Shown: positions 37,676-48,164 of the stretch, piece by piece
Position numbering within the stretch: the first letter of the stretch is position 1
Layout: each line of letters begins with the position of its first letter
Assembly: GCA_907163375.1 (NCBI GenBank)
Contig: CAJQUW010014401.1
Span: 124,001 to 188,000 of the forward strand
Reading direction: 5' to 3'
Source: Prostheceraeus crozeri
Taxonomy: Eukaryota > Platyhelminthes > Polycladida > Euryleptidae
Length of the DNA: 64,000 nucleotides
Translations under genes and position numbers: made by a program
The notes under the pieces: model-generated
The model's database searches: none
The model's input: only the letters and a program-made list of their open reading frames with translations
Told to the model about the DNA's origin: nothing

Positions 37676-40600
37676 TATAGAGTAAGTATATAGTAGGTAG
37701 TGTCGACTGAAAGAAGTATCTGTATACATTGAAAATTTTTTAACAAAAGATTCAGCTTTTGTGGAGATTACGTTCCAGTGGTCCAAAAAAATATTTGGTC
37801 ACTTTTTAAGAAGCTAAATTTTTGCAAATTTTTCCTGGGTTTATACACTATTGACATGAACCTATTTTATTATGAATTATGTATTATGAAACTTGTTGGA
37901 TATCACAAGAAATGAGCATTTAATAACCAGTATCTTAATGAAGCGGAAATTAAGCTGATTATCAAGGGAATTAATTTCATGGACCACATAATAATGCAAG
38001 TCTTCATGAAAAAGTTGAGATCTTATTGAGTTTTTTGGCTGAGATTTCATGTTTTTAATTCAATTTTCATCGGCATGATTTTATGATTGACTGAATTTAT
38101 GTTTCATTTCTTGAATCTGAATTATAATGTGGACCCATTGACATCTTTAAAGTTAATTATGATCATTGTCCTTGATCAAATTTGCTTTACCAGTTGCAGG
38201 TTGCTTGTGATATGATCACGTTTAAGAAAATACCCTTGAGGCTAAGCAATAATAGTAATAGCAACCCATTGAATTGCTAATTTAGCAAACGTTACCACTC
38301 CAAAGTTGTCATGACACGGAGGATTTGCAAAATGCTATTATTCCTTCTGTATTGCTATCATGATCAGTCAATTCCGTGGAAATTTCTCCAAAAGTGCAAA
38401 AATTTGCAAATCTCACATGTCGGTACTGGGTCTCAACTCGCGTTCATTTAATGAAACGAAGCTGTCTACACATTGGGGATTCAGTTAATACTGAGTTGCT
38501 ACTCTACCTAACATAAGGTTGGGATCATCTCCACAATTGATTTTCACCTCTTCCATTCCTTGGGTCGTCATTACTTATGTTAGAAAATTACACAATTAAG
38601 AAGGTAATCAAGGGAATTTCAAGCATCATAAATCCATGTTTGTCAATCTCATTACTTCAGATGCTTTACAAGTGAATCCAAGATTGAACCCTTTCATCAC
38701 ATTGAAAATAGAACGTTTTCATTTTTCCTGTTATCTACATATAATAGTGTTCAATTGCATGGTAGTGCATTATCTTGTACTCTTAGAACGGCAAGTTTGC
38801 TATATGGCAGCTTGATTCAATCTCGCCAGAATTGAGTACTACATGCAGGCATTTTCGAAGAAGAACTTAGGGGAAACCCATGCTGATAAGATTAATGAGC
38901 TTCGAAAATTGAATCACAGCACTATTCTACAAGCATATTGCAAGTTACAAGTCGAGGAAGCTTGACCAAATGATGGTATGCTTTCTTAATGCAAATTGGG
39001 GAACATTTTGCTGTGATTGAATCATTTCCATGGTTTTCAATCTACGTACGTGTTCATCACAAGTCTCAAATAATCTCATGGAACCGGATCTTGGGATTTT
39101 TCGTCAGTTCCGGCGGTTTCCGTTCCGGTTCCGCATCCATGATTATAAGTTATCATTTTGCTTTAACTAAAAATCGAGACAAGATATGCAAAGGGTCATC
39201 AGCGTGAAATCGTTGAGTCCGGATGAAGTATATGAAAAAAAGTTAGAAAGAGACCTCATCGTGCTGAAAAGCGCAATCACGAAATCGTCTGTACGCGTCA
39301 GTTGTAAAACATGAATTATGGCATAAATTATAACGGAAAACTTTTTCAGTGATAGCTTGGTGTCATACTAGAGGTTTTGCCAGTATTTTTCTAAAATCCA
39401 CAATATGGTGCTTTGGATTTTAAAGCAGGGAATTGTCTCTGACATATGAACCAATTAGGACGCTTTGCGATATGATGGCAAACTATAGGAGGCCGAATTG
39501 AAAGAATCATGGTGATACATTCCAAAACTGGTCATGTTTTCACCGTTCATGTTAGCTTCATTTGGATTTTGTCTGTTTATGAATGCCAAACATATCTATT
39601 TCCAATTACTATTATTTGTATTGTAAAGCGCACATAATTTCCCTAGTTACATTTCCCTATTCTGTGAGCATAAGTGACATCATCATTAATGATGGATTTG
39701 CCGGATGAATATAAAATATAAACACGTTAGTACCTACCGACAAAGGGCTCTTCTGAATTGCTGTTGCCGTAGATTTCCTATCTACATCTAGAAGAGAGTT
39801 CCAATTCTCTGGTTGATATAAATTATTTAAAGATTTTCCATCTATAACGTCTATCTAGTCTTGCCTCCATAATACAAGCTAAACCTTGTATGTACCTATT
39901 AATCATCAGCACATCGTTTGTCTGTCTATGTTTTTAAGATATAAATATATTCTCTCTTTGGTCACACAAGACAAAAAGTAACACTTTGAAGACAGAAATC
40001 ACTTAATCAAGGAGTTTCGGAAATTCAAACTCTCATCAAGGATTTTAGGTGCAAACACATTCTCCACAATTCAAAGAGAAACATGTCTTAAACAATAGCT
40101 CATTCTGTATAGTATTACTTACATCACCATGGCAACGTCTATTCTAAAGATGAGAAATCCCCGAAAATTGAAGCATGAGGTATATGTCCGTATTTTCAAG
40201 CTTCTGCGTAGATCGTGTGCATCGAATGACTAATATACCTGTGACATACGAGTACAGATAGCTTGTGCTTGAAGATACATAGAAAATTTTTATGTTTCAA
40301 ATATTTTGGAAATGGGATATAATAGCAGATGGTTGTCATGCGGAATACATGTAGATTCAAACAAAATTCTTCATTTCCCAAAAATTATTTCTGAGTTTTA
40401 AGCACCTCCATCAAGCAAACTTACCTTCCACTTTTGAAATCGAATTTACGGCGGTGGTTGCCATCATCTGTCAATCATATTGAAAATCATCGCTAGCATT
40501 CAGTCATGAACACTAATGGATTACATTTTTTCTATCATCAATCACCAATTATCACTATGATATTTCCGACAACACGAAATATTGAAGTTGCATGCGATGA

Positions 40601-42950
40601 TCTCAGATCATAGTTGGGACATGCAGCAATTATACTGTTGTTGATGTTATCAAATGTTGATGTTGTATGTGAAATTATACAGATTGCTAGGCACGGAGCG
40701 ACTAATTATGCACTAACAAAGGAAACCACCCTCACAATTCAAAGCAAAGCTTGCTTATACTTAGCAGTGTTGTCAAAAATTAATTGCATTGCATTTAATT
40801 TCATTGCTACTATCAAGAAATTCCAATTAATTGGTGTCATCGCATGATTTCAATGAATTGATTGTTGTCAGTCAGCAATTGCAATCAATTGACTCAACCG
40901 ATTCATTGCATTGTAACCAAATCGGCTCGACCAGCTCATTCTCTTCAGATTCTATTTCGTAGGAGGAATTTTTTCCCCAATATCAATGACACTTATCAAT
41001 AATACCTGTTGTGTTTGATTTCTTTTTTTATTCGACCCAATTCATGTCTGTTTTTAAAAGCTTTATGACACTGACTAAGAAAATATTAATCATGCTTGCA
41101 TCACACTGCATGTATTGTATTGATATCCTTCAAACTTTGAATCAAATGCGCTTTTGCTGTACCGCACTTTTATCAATTTTTTACATGTAAGACACGATGA
41201 CAGATAATTGCAATTAATTCATTGATGACACCGATTTATTGCAATTACATGGTTTCTGCCACAGAATAATCATGATTTTTGATTGCTTATTGTATTAAGT
41301 TCCGTGTGAACTCTTGTATTAATTTGCTTGTTTGTTGCTATAAGCTGCGTAAAGCCATCCAGAGTACAACATGGAAGTAATAATATCAAAGAAGAGCTCC
41401 TTCTTTGTAGGATTTTCAATGAGATTGGCGAATTTCATAATAACACTTTCACGCAACGCCACAACCCTTTGTTCACTTTTCCCTGTGTATGTTTCCAAAT
41501 GATGCGGATAGTCGGCAGAGGAGCAGAGGGTCTACCACATGGTGACCGCAATGCTAGATCGTAACCAGCATATTTATTTTTAGAATTGAAATTCTTTATT
41601 GTTTTCGGGGAAGCAAATTTTTTCTACTGAATTCGCAACATCGATGTCATCAAAACGCATCAATGCGCAAATAAAATTAATTCGGTCAATTGTCTTGGAA
41701 ATTCTTCATTTCACATTCAATCAACACATGCACCCAAAAATCCACATGTATGGTGTTGTTGGTGTTGACTTCTGATTGGCGGAATGGCGTGAATGGTAAT
41801 AAACATCTTCATTCCATTTTTTTCCATGAAAACCATTTGCTTGATTCACTATATAGGTGAGCTATGCATGCATGTAGGTAAGCTGTTATTCAGTTATCCA
41901 ACCCCAAAGACTTTTTGCAGTATAGCAATGAGTAAATTAGCTGATCATCATTTTTAATGAATGAGATTCTTCTCTTAATTTCGACATGATGCGTGTAATA
42001 TACCACGGTCACTCATTTCTGCTTTGCGTTGGGGTCAGGCATTGCTGCGTGTTCCAGGAAGGTCAATCAAACTTCCCTATCAGACAAGACGGTTTCAGCG
42101 CAATTTCCTGCACCTCAACGTTGATTATCTGGCGAACATCTCGCGGTTAGCATTGATTGAGCGAATAAAAGCAATATACATGTATGTTATATTCGTCCGA
42201 ACTACATGTGGTGATGGATGCAAACAATAACTTTTTTTACTAATAGGAGAGCTAAAAGTTCAATTAGAGTTCATGACATGAGCATTGAGCGACATCTTGT
42301 CGATCATCTAATGTCTATCATTTTCCAACAAATGTCAAAATTAATAATTAAAATCCACTGAGCAAGTGAATCGATCATTCTGAAATCTTTCCGTCAACTT
42401 TTTCAACCACAATGTTGTACTTTGATTACAGTGCGTCGATCATGCGATAAATAAGAAGATTGCTTTTATTGTTCTTTGAAGTTATCCCAAAAGGGAATAA
42501 AAGCAATTGTCATCGTCTAGTTTGTTAGATAGAAGCAGCTCATACAATAAATTAAATGCTTGTGCTTACAAAATGTAATCTGCTATGACATAGTAGCAAA
42601 AACTTATCTTAATCATAATCATCTTTCCCTTCAACTCATTTGTCTGATCAATAGCATCATTAACGGAGCACAATTAAATTAATACAATTATTTTATATTT
42701 GTAATAAAAAACTTAATACTCCTATGCAGGGTTACCGTGTTGCTGAAGTTTTGCACATACTAGTCGCCACCACCAATTAAATTCACGCACTATTTTTAAT
42801 ATTCTTCATTCTAGTCAGTGCACTTTTGCATGTATAATTAGATCATTTATCTACTTTCGATCTTCTTAATTACATTTGGTAGTGTTTGTTACATTCGGAC
42901 GATAGCAACAACTGACATTTTAGCCTGCATGTAAATTCATGAAATGCTTG
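37676..42950. other. No gene recognised
   Basis: About 5.3 kb of AT-rich DNA with no recognised exon. An orphan end ending CCGCATCCATG at about 39,120-39,143 resembles the terminus of the hAT MITE. An ATTGCAATTAA-rich stretch at about 40,770-41,260 begins with a hAT-like CAGTGTTG word but has no partner end. Confidence 0.4.
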
Positions 42951-43040
42951 ATTTCAAAACGGACTGTCGAAAATGGCTAGAGCTGAAAGTAGTAAGCAAA
43001 ACTCCACTTCTGGACCGCGCAAGATGGCGGCCACCGCTGC

Positions 43041-43463
43041 GTCCCCCCCCCTCTGGCACGGCAGAGTGTCGTGGTCGGCCGCCGTGGTGCTTCGTGTCTG
43101 AGTCCCCCCCCCTCTGGAACGACAGAGGTTGTGGTCTGTCGTGGTGTGCCGGCCAGGTGGGTCCACGTTCACAACATGTTCGCTGACGTCCCCCCCCCCT
43201 CTGCAACGACAGAGTGTGAGACTCGGGTGAGTTGGTCCGACCGCCTGGTTGACGTGGGCGACCGTCTAGGTTGACGTGGGCGACCGCCAGGATTAGTCTT
43301 GAGGCTATAGTGTGTGATGTTTTTGGTGTGTAGCGTCCAAACGAAGCATCGGATGAGAAAACGGAGGCCAGATTCGGAATCTACGTGAAATTTTGGGTTA
43401 GGAAGGATGTTTCCAGTGAAATCGGAGAAAAAAATTTTCGGCTGACGTCCCCCCCCCTGGACA
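43041..43463. repeat. Poly-C plus CTCTG-CAGAG hairpin repeats
   Basis: Three copies (about 43,041, 43,102 and 43,188) have GTC, eight or more C, then CTCTG, a six-base spacer and CAGAG, which pair as a 5-bp stem. A fourth partial copy (about 43,448) keeps GACGTC and the C run only. They lie in the GC-rich left terminal zone of the element. Confidence 0.8.
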
Positions 43464-43701
43464 GCTTGCTTCCAGTGGACGGATTTTGTCGTGCGATAGC
43501 TCGTTTGAAAGCTAAGAGTGAGACAAATTCAGTGAAAGAATCGGCTTGTTCGTATCTGCCTTCGTTTAGATGTGAGACGCCATTTAAGATTTTGGGACAT
43601 TGGTGAAAAACGACAGAGTTAGAATTTGGGACGTTTTGGGCTGTAGCTTCAAAACGAACTATCGGATTGGTAAACGGATGCCAGATTTGGAATCAACTTG
43701 A
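43331..43701. repeat. Direct repeat pair near the left end of the element
   Basis: About 60 bp at 43,331-43,389 recur at 43,642-43,701 with about 80 percent identity (shared words GTAGC, AAACGAA, ATCGGAT, AAACGGA, GCCAGATT, GGAATC). They are probably part of the terminal repeat structure. No coding role is apparent. Confidence 0.65.
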
Positions 43702-43750
43702 TGTTATTGTCCAATGAGGATCATCATCCAATGAGAATCAAGCATTTCTT

Positions 43751-43816
43751 TATAAATAGCGAGCCTTCCACAGTGAGAATCATTCCATCGTTGAATCACA
43801 CGAGTGACGGACGCAC
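43751..43816 (+). promoter_or_regulatory. TATA promoter with shared 25-nt leader
   Basis: TATAAATA at 43,751 is followed 29 bp later by an initiator-like TCATTCC. The 25-nt leader at 43,792-43,816 (TGAATCACAC ... GACGGACGCAC) is followed by a CT-rich run. The same leader, with three differences, lies before the polymerase gene on the other strand. Confidence 0.65.
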
Positions 43817-43929
43817 ATTTTCTCTCTCTCTAGTTCCCTGTTCTATTATCCAACTAAAATGGTAAGTCGCTACTTCCCTCCCTCTCCTCCCTTGAACGTA
43901 AACTTAATACAATCTTTTTTCATTTTCAG

Positions 43930-44634
43930 GCATCTACTCCATCTGCTGCACTAGTAGGACAAAATGGCGGTCAAACGTTACAAGGTTCGCTACGGTCAGA
44001 TCATCTACAACTGAGGCCAGTGGAAGAAACATCCAAGGTACATAATCCTACACCGCTACAGCGTAAATTTAAACAAGCCTTGCGTTATGATGATCATAGC
44101 GTAGTACTCCAAACGGGAATGCTCCCTTCCACGGATGTCAAGATAATGCACAATCAGTATGGGGACTACATACTGATCCCCGTGAGTCCATACATTCGCC
44201 ACCAACTTGATATTATTGAGGAGTACGTGACATTAAATATGGACATTCCTACTCCTCTTGCTCAAGAGTGGAAGGCGAGAGATGACAAGGATACTCCCTA
44301 TAGAAAGATTTGGGATGGTAATCACATTTGCCTACCGGTATCACATTGGTGTACTTACTATAAGAAGGAGGGAGATCATTCAATACCCATCAGATGTGAT
44401 GAGCTCGGAGAAGGTACTTGGGATATCCTTTTCAAAGTGAATGGGCTATATTATGGTCGACACAAGGATAATAAAATAGCCTCTCTCTCCATGCATATGG
44501 AATCCATCCTATATATTCCGAAACCACCCAACGTGGACGACATAATTGATCAAATCCTTAACAGCAGTGGTACGAAGCGCAAGTCGGAGAAGAATGCTAC
44601 ATCAAAACGCAAATCAAAGAAGGAGAATTGCTAG
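43930..44634 (+). CDS. Unrecognised element protein, first of the rightward block
   Basis: The frame is open from about 43,930 to a stop at 44,634. The start is not resolved, since no ATG opens the frame at its left edge. The product is about 200-235 residues, with a globular middle (YGDYILIPVSPYIRHQLDII, later GTWDILFKVNGLYYGRH and ASLSMHMESILYIP) and a Lys/Ser-rich basic C-terminus (KRKSEK, KRKSKKE) that could bind nucleic acid or direct nuclear entry. I do not recognise the family. Its place first behind a strong promoter suggests an early or abundant product (inference). Confidence 0.7.
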   Translation, partial: ASTPSAALVGQNGGQTLQGSLRSDHLQLRPVEETSKVHNPTPLQRKFKQALRYDDHSVVLQTGMLPSTDVKIMHNQYGDYILIPVSPYIRHQLDIIEEYVTLNMDIPTPLAQEWKARDDKDTPYRKIWDGNHICLPVSHWCTYYKKEGDHSIPIRCDELGEGTWDILFKVNGLYYGRHKDNKIASLSMHMESILYIPKPPNVDDIIDQILNSSGTKRKSEKNATSKRKSKKENC

Positions 44635-44794
44635 TCCTTTCCTAACTCTACCCTATGACAATTCGCTTATGTGCTTTGAGTGTCGTAGACGTGGTCTTAT
44701 TAGATACATTTTACTTCTTCGTTGCCATCATATCATTTGTGTATTTTGTCGTGAAAAGCATCGATGTAATTCTTCATTTTGTAATATGTTATAG
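44594..44794 (+). CDS. Small Cys/His-rich protein, RING-like
   Basis: A 66-residue ORF from ATG at 44,594, overlapping the end of the preceding gene by about 40 bp in another frame. It contains CFEC, then RCHHIICVFC and a final Cys-rich tail (CNSSFC). The spacing of Cys and His resembles a compact RING or zinc-knuckle fold. The N-terminus is Arg-rich. A second RING-like protein lies at 45,878, so the element may encode two. Function unknown, ubiquitin-ligase activity is only a possibility. Confidence 0.55.
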   Translation: MLHQNANQRRRIASPFLTLPYDNSLMCFECRRRGLIRYILLLRCHHIICVFCREKHRCNSSFCNML

Positions 44795-44846
44795 AACGTT
44801 TCCTTAGATGTGTAAATTTCCGTTTTAGGCTTCTATCATCATTTTT

Positions 44847-45377
44847 ATGGATTGTGAGGGTGAACCTGTACAGGAGCTCAGTGCTATTGCTATGAACAAT
44901 TGGACATATCAGATTGTTAGTGTCTATCATCAACATGCCAACTGCGATCCCAATGTTGATCAATGGGCGAGAAAACACATTCATGGACTTAATCTGAAAT
45001 ATTTGCAAGACTATGGCTTTTCTTGTGAGAGTGCTCTTCTTATTGACTTTAAACGATGGTTAGCTGCTTTCAATGTTATACGCATCTTTTGTAATAATCC
45101 TGGTAAGGAGAGGAAAGTATTTCCCAATCTAATCATTGATGATATTTTGCTCCCACCTTGGGATAGTAGAGTGAATCAACATTATCATGAAGTCACAAAA
45201 CGTTTTAAGGATTTGTGTGTTCCTTTTTTGTCTGTTCGTTGTAGTAGCTACGTTCATAACCAATGCTTCTTTCCTCCTTACCTCAACACTGCCAAAGTCC
45301 TGTATGGTTATCATTGCTCGCTGTATGATAGTTACCAGCTGTATCTATTTTATCTCTTTCAAACCATTGATTTATAA
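44847..45377 (+). CDS. Possible DEDD-type 3'-5' exonuclease
   Basis: A 176-residue frame from ATG at 44,847. It opens with MDCEGEPVQELSAI, where D-x-E in a beta-strand context fits exonuclease motif I of the DnaQ/RNase H fold. ARKHIHGLN follows at about residues 41-49, then the CESALLIDFKRWL helix. Similar D-EG-P-QE-SAI proteins occur in Polinton-type elements of other animals (memory-based, not checked). The later catalytic Asp residues cannot be assigned with certainty. If real, it could serve replication or repair. Confidence 0.5.
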   Translation: MDCEGEPVQELSAIAMNNWTYQIVSVYHQHANCDPNVDQWARKHIHGLNLKYLQDYGFSCESALLIDFKRWLAAFNVIRIFCNNPGKERKVFPNLIIDDILLPPWDSRVNQHYHEVTKRFKDLCVPFLSVRCSSYVHNQCFFPPYLNTAKVLYGYHCSLYDSYQLYLFYLFQTIDL

Positions 45378-45464
45378 TGCATGCTTGTTACCATTATTCA
45401 ATAAATGTTACTATGAGAAGAGTTGTTGTTTTCATGTAATGGATGGGTTAGATAAAGGGCGATC

Positions 45465-45875
45465 ATGTCTTTCTCAAACGACTGCGGAACATTACGTTTT
45501 CATAGGCAAAGTTTAAAAGGAGCTGTTCAAGATTATGTGATAAAATTTCATAAAGATGAGACCGACATCGAAGCAGTGGTCGATGATGCTAGCACTCTAT
45601 TTCTAGAGTTAATGAATACATTCTCTGATAGCATTATCATGGCGCGATTAGTTGCGAAAATTAAGTTTAGTCATTTTGGAAAGGAAGAGGTGGAAAGTCG
45701 CTCTTTCCATTTTGCTTCTTATTCAATGGAAGTGGTAGATCACCCCCAAGAATTTTTTAAAAGACATATGATAAAAATTGCTGAACGTCTTAACGCATTT
45801 AACCATCATGGTAGCAGTCTAGTGATTGAAGCGATTTCAGATATTCACATTCAACTTTCCATAAAGAAAAATTGA
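45465..45875 (+). CDS. Conserved element protein, unknown role
   Basis: A 136-residue frame from ATG at 45,465. It has a basic start (LRFHRQSLKGAVQDYVIKFH), an acidic middle (DIEAVVDDASTLFLELM) and an alpha/beta-looking remainder (IIMARLVAKIKFSHFG, then FHFASYSMEVVDHP). The combination RQSLKGA-DY-IKFH seems familiar from N-terminal-block proteins of animal Polinton-like elements, but I cannot name a function. The next gene starts within a few bases of its stop. Confidence 0.6.
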   Translation: MSFSNDCGTLRFHRQSLKGAVQDYVIKFHKDETDIEAVVDDASTLFLELMNTFSDSIIMARLVAKIKFSHFGKEEVESRSFHFASYSMEVVDHPQEFFKRHMIKIAERLNAFNHHGSSLVIEAISDIHIQLSIKKN

Positions 45876-45877
45876 AA

Positions 45878-46201
45878 ATGCAGTGGTACTTGATTGTAGC
45901 ACAACTGGTTTTCGAGCTATGTCTGCTCACTCTCGAAGTATATTCCTTCTGTACATGCGTCTATTATTTAGAAAAGGCTAGCAAATTCATATCTTCAAAA
46001 AGACTTGCTATAGACATCAGTAACGGTGAAACTATGTGTTGCGATGTATGTAAGCGAAAGGATGGAAATGAAAAGCGCATCTTCAAGAGATGTAAGCATG
46101 CTTTTTGTCAACGCTGTTTCATACGTAATTGCATTCAACTTTGCCAATGTAACCACTGTGACATTGCTCATTTCGAGTGTCACTTATGTCGCAATAGTTA
46201 G
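45878..46201 (+). CDS. Small membrane-anchored RING-like protein
   Basis: About 107 residues from ATG at 45,878. Residues about 3-28 are hydrophobic (YLIVAQLVFELCLLTLEVYSF), a likely membrane segment. The C-terminal half has MCCDVCKRKDG, then RCKHAFCQRCF, then CQCNHCDIAHFECHLC, close to the C3HC4 RING pattern. A viral RING E3 with a membrane anchor is plausible. The activity is inferred. Confidence 0.65.
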   Translation: MQWYLIVAQLVFELCLLTLEVYSFCTCVYYLEKASKFISSKRLAIDISNGETMCCDVCKRKDGNEKRIFKRCKHAFCQRCFIRNCIQLCQCNHCDIAHFECHLCRNS

Positions 46202-46252
46202 TACCTATGCAAATGTGGTAAAGATAGGTTTTAGCAAAGACTAACACGGAAA

Positions 46253-46609
46253 ATGGCGAAACGTAAAATGACGAAACGTAAAAGTCAAAAGTTTTCTTCA
46301 GCCATTCAAGCTCTCCGACGAATGAAAGCAAATCAGCGATACAATGCTATACGACATGCTAACGATAAATTCATTTGTGAAATTATTTCTCATGTGAGGA
46401 AGTTGAGGACGAAGAAATTAGCGCCAAAACAACGAAAGTTACTTAAGCGATATGCTACGAAATTGCGTTTCATCTCCAATCCTAAAGTCGCCCTTCAAAG
46501 AAAGAGGAAAACTCTAACACAAAAGGGCGGTTTCCTTTCAGCAATACTTCCAATGATAGCTCCTGCCGTGGGCAACCTATTGGGAAATATCTTTGGCTCT
46601 AAGCGTTAA
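46253..46609 (+). CDS. pX-like minor core/capsid protein
   Basis: 118 residues, very basic (opens MAKRKMTKRKSQKF), ending in a hydrophobic Gly/Pro-containing segment (GGFLSAILPMIAPAVGNLLG). Basic proteins with such an amphipathic tail are common in Polintons and adintoviruses, where they are compared to adenovirus pX or pVI. They bind DNA or disturb membranes. The start is the ATG at 46,253. Confidence 0.65.
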   Translation: MAKRKMTKRKSQKFSSAIQALRRMKANQRYNAIRHANDKFICEIISHVRKLRTKKLAPKQRKLLKRYATKLRFISNPKVALQRKRKTLTQKGGFLSAILPMIAPAVGNLLGNIFGSKR

Positions 46610-46640
46610 TTATGCAAATGTTGAGTCTCAAAGTAATAAA

Positions 46641-47258
46641 ATGGATTTCAGACTTCAATGTGATAAAGTTCTGACTGTATCAGGTCCATCTCATGCAGGT
46701 AAAACTGTTTTCACGCTGAATTTATTGGATAAAAGAAGGGAGTTGTTTAAGGAACCTATCAATCGAGTGATTTGGTGTTATGGTATTTATCAACCGTCGC
46801 TGTTTCAGGAATTACAAAGTCGCAACTTTATTCGACATGAAGGAATTATTCCAGTGGATAAACTTCAGTCTAATGATGTTGTTGTATTGGATGATTTATT
46901 AAAAGAAAGTAAGAATTCAAAAGATGTTACAGATATGTTCACTCGCGCAGCACACCATAAAAGGTGTTTTATCATCTATATTACACAAAATTTGTTTCCT
47001 GATGGAAAAGAAGCTCGTACACGAAACCTGAATACACACTATTATGCTATTTTCAAGAATCCGCGAGATAAAAGTCAATTTGAAATTTTAGCGCGACAAG
47101 TTGCACCCAGAGGATCAAAAGCCTTAATTGAAATTTTTCAAGCAGCTACTGAAAAACCATACGGTTACTTATTCATTGACTTTACGCAAGAGTGTCCGGA
47201 AGAATTTAGATTTCGAAGTGATATTTTGAAAACTCCCATGATTATCTACAAACTATGA
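46641..47258 (+). CDS. A32-like genome-packaging ATPase
   Basis: 205 residues from the first in-frame ATG at 46,641. Walker A is GPSHAGKT (residues about 15-22), Walker B is VVVLDDLL (near residue 90), and a sensor-like YITQNLF lies at about 113-119. This is the FtsK/HerA-type packaging ATPase shared by Polintons, virophages and large DNA viruses. It would pump DNA into the capsid. Length is normal and the frame appears intact. The stop overlaps the next start (ATGA). Confidence 0.88.
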   Translation: MDFRLQCDKVLTVSGPSHAGKTVFTLNLLDKRRELFKEPINRVIWCYGIYQPSLFQELQSRNFIRHEGIIPVDKLQSNDVVVLDDLLKESKNSKDVTDMFTRAAHHKRCFIIYITQNLFPDGKEARTRNLNTHYYAIFKNPRDKSQFEILARQVAPRGSKALIEIFQAATEKPYGYLFIDFTQECPEEFRFRSDILKTPMIIYKL

Positions 47259-47947
47259 GTTCTTATTCTCGCATGATTGTTATTCCTCAGGATGAATATG
47301 TACAATTGACTGCCATGCAGCAAGTAAAGCAACCTCTTGCAAATCAAATGTATAGGAAAGAAATAGATTATCAGCAAAATGTTCACATCAAAGATCCACA
47401 TCGTGCTGTATTATTACAATCGGAAACTGTTGAGCAATTGAAAAACTTGAAGAATAAGATGCGTGACTCTGTATCGACTGCTACACCTTTAGCATCTCGC
47501 GCACATGCCATATCTCTTTTCAACAGTATTGAACCCCATCTCAATGTAAATGATAGAGGAGAAATCATTACAGATGAAAATAAAGTGATTGATGCTTCAC
47601 GTTATGAAGACTTGATTCAGTATGCGACACGTAGAAAGCGCCGTCAGGGCTATGTTCCACCTGGTTGGTCATACTTTCTTAAACTATTGAAAAAGCATAA
47701 TGTGCCAAAATTTGCTTTAAATAATGAGACATTGAAAGAACTTGATTCAACAGTGGCTACTACTCCAATGCTTCAGGCGATGAAAATGCCAACAAATTGG
47801 TTTAAGACGTCACCTGCTACATCCCCTCCCACACTCACTAAGCAAAAAAGGGGAAGAACTCGACGTAGATCTGTATCGCCACTAAAACTGGTAAAAGGAA
47901 AACGTAAAACAGCTCCTCCCAGGAAATACATGTTCTCAGACTATTAA
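47255..47947 (+). CDS. Element protein of unknown function, basic C-terminus
   Basis: 230 residues, with ATG at 47,255 overlapping the ATPase stop by 4 nt. The N-terminus YSRMIVIPQDEYVQL is followed by a helical region, then SRYEDLIQYATRRKRRQGYVPPGW and WSYFLKLLKKHNVP. The C-terminus is basic and Pro-rich (KQKRGRTRRRSVSP, KGKRKTAPPRK). Proteins with this plan, placed between ATPase and capsid genes, occur in animal Polinton-like elements. A scaffold or core role is possible. Confidence 0.65.
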   Translation: MSSYSRMIVIPQDEYVQLTAMQQVKQPLANQMYRKEIDYQQNVHIKDPHRAVLLQSETVEQLKNLKNKMRDSVSTATPLASRAHAISLFNSIEPHLNVNDRGEIITDENKVIDASRYEDLIQYATRRKRRQGYVPPGWSYFLKLLKKHNVPKFALNNETLKELDSTVATTPMLQAMKMPTNWFKTSPATSPPTLTKQKRGRTRRRSVSPLKLVKGKRKTAPPRKYMFSDY

Positions 47948-47948
47948 T

Positions 47949-48164
47949 ATGAAGCAGATGTGTTGCTTGCCATGTAATGAGCCGCCAGAGGTGAATGTCG
48001 TTGTCACTTGCACTTGCTGCGCCAGCTCTCATAATGAAACCCCTAAGCAATGTGAACACGATCGCAAAACCGCTAAAGCTAAATGCTGCAGTTGTTGTAA
48101 ATGTAGAAAGGGAAGAAAACAAAAAGATGAGAAGGAGGAAAAAGAGTCAGCCGTCATCGACTGA
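47949..48164 (+). CDS. Small Cys-rich ORF
   Basis: 71 codons starting 2 nt after the preceding stop. Cys clusters are MCCLPC, CTCC and CCSCCKC, followed by a highly charged tail (KGRKQKDEKEEKE). It overlaps the beginning of the integrase region in another frame, so only one of the two may be translated here. The close packing with the upstream gene favours it, the lack of known relatives does not. Confidence 0.4.
   Translation: MKQMCCLPCNEPPEVNVVVTCTCCASSHNETPKQCEHDRKTAKAKCCSCCKCRKGRKQKDEKEEKESAVID

Noticed and set aside
39061-39143. Complete second hAT MITE
   Set aside because: Only one end is recognisable. The flanking 8-mers do not match.
40770-41260. hAT-like element starting CAGTGTTG
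   Set aside because: No inverted partner end or 8-bp duplication found.
42937-43206. Overlapping GC-rich frames on both strands at the Polinton edge
   Set aside because: They follow from the poly-C/poly-G repeats and have no domain.
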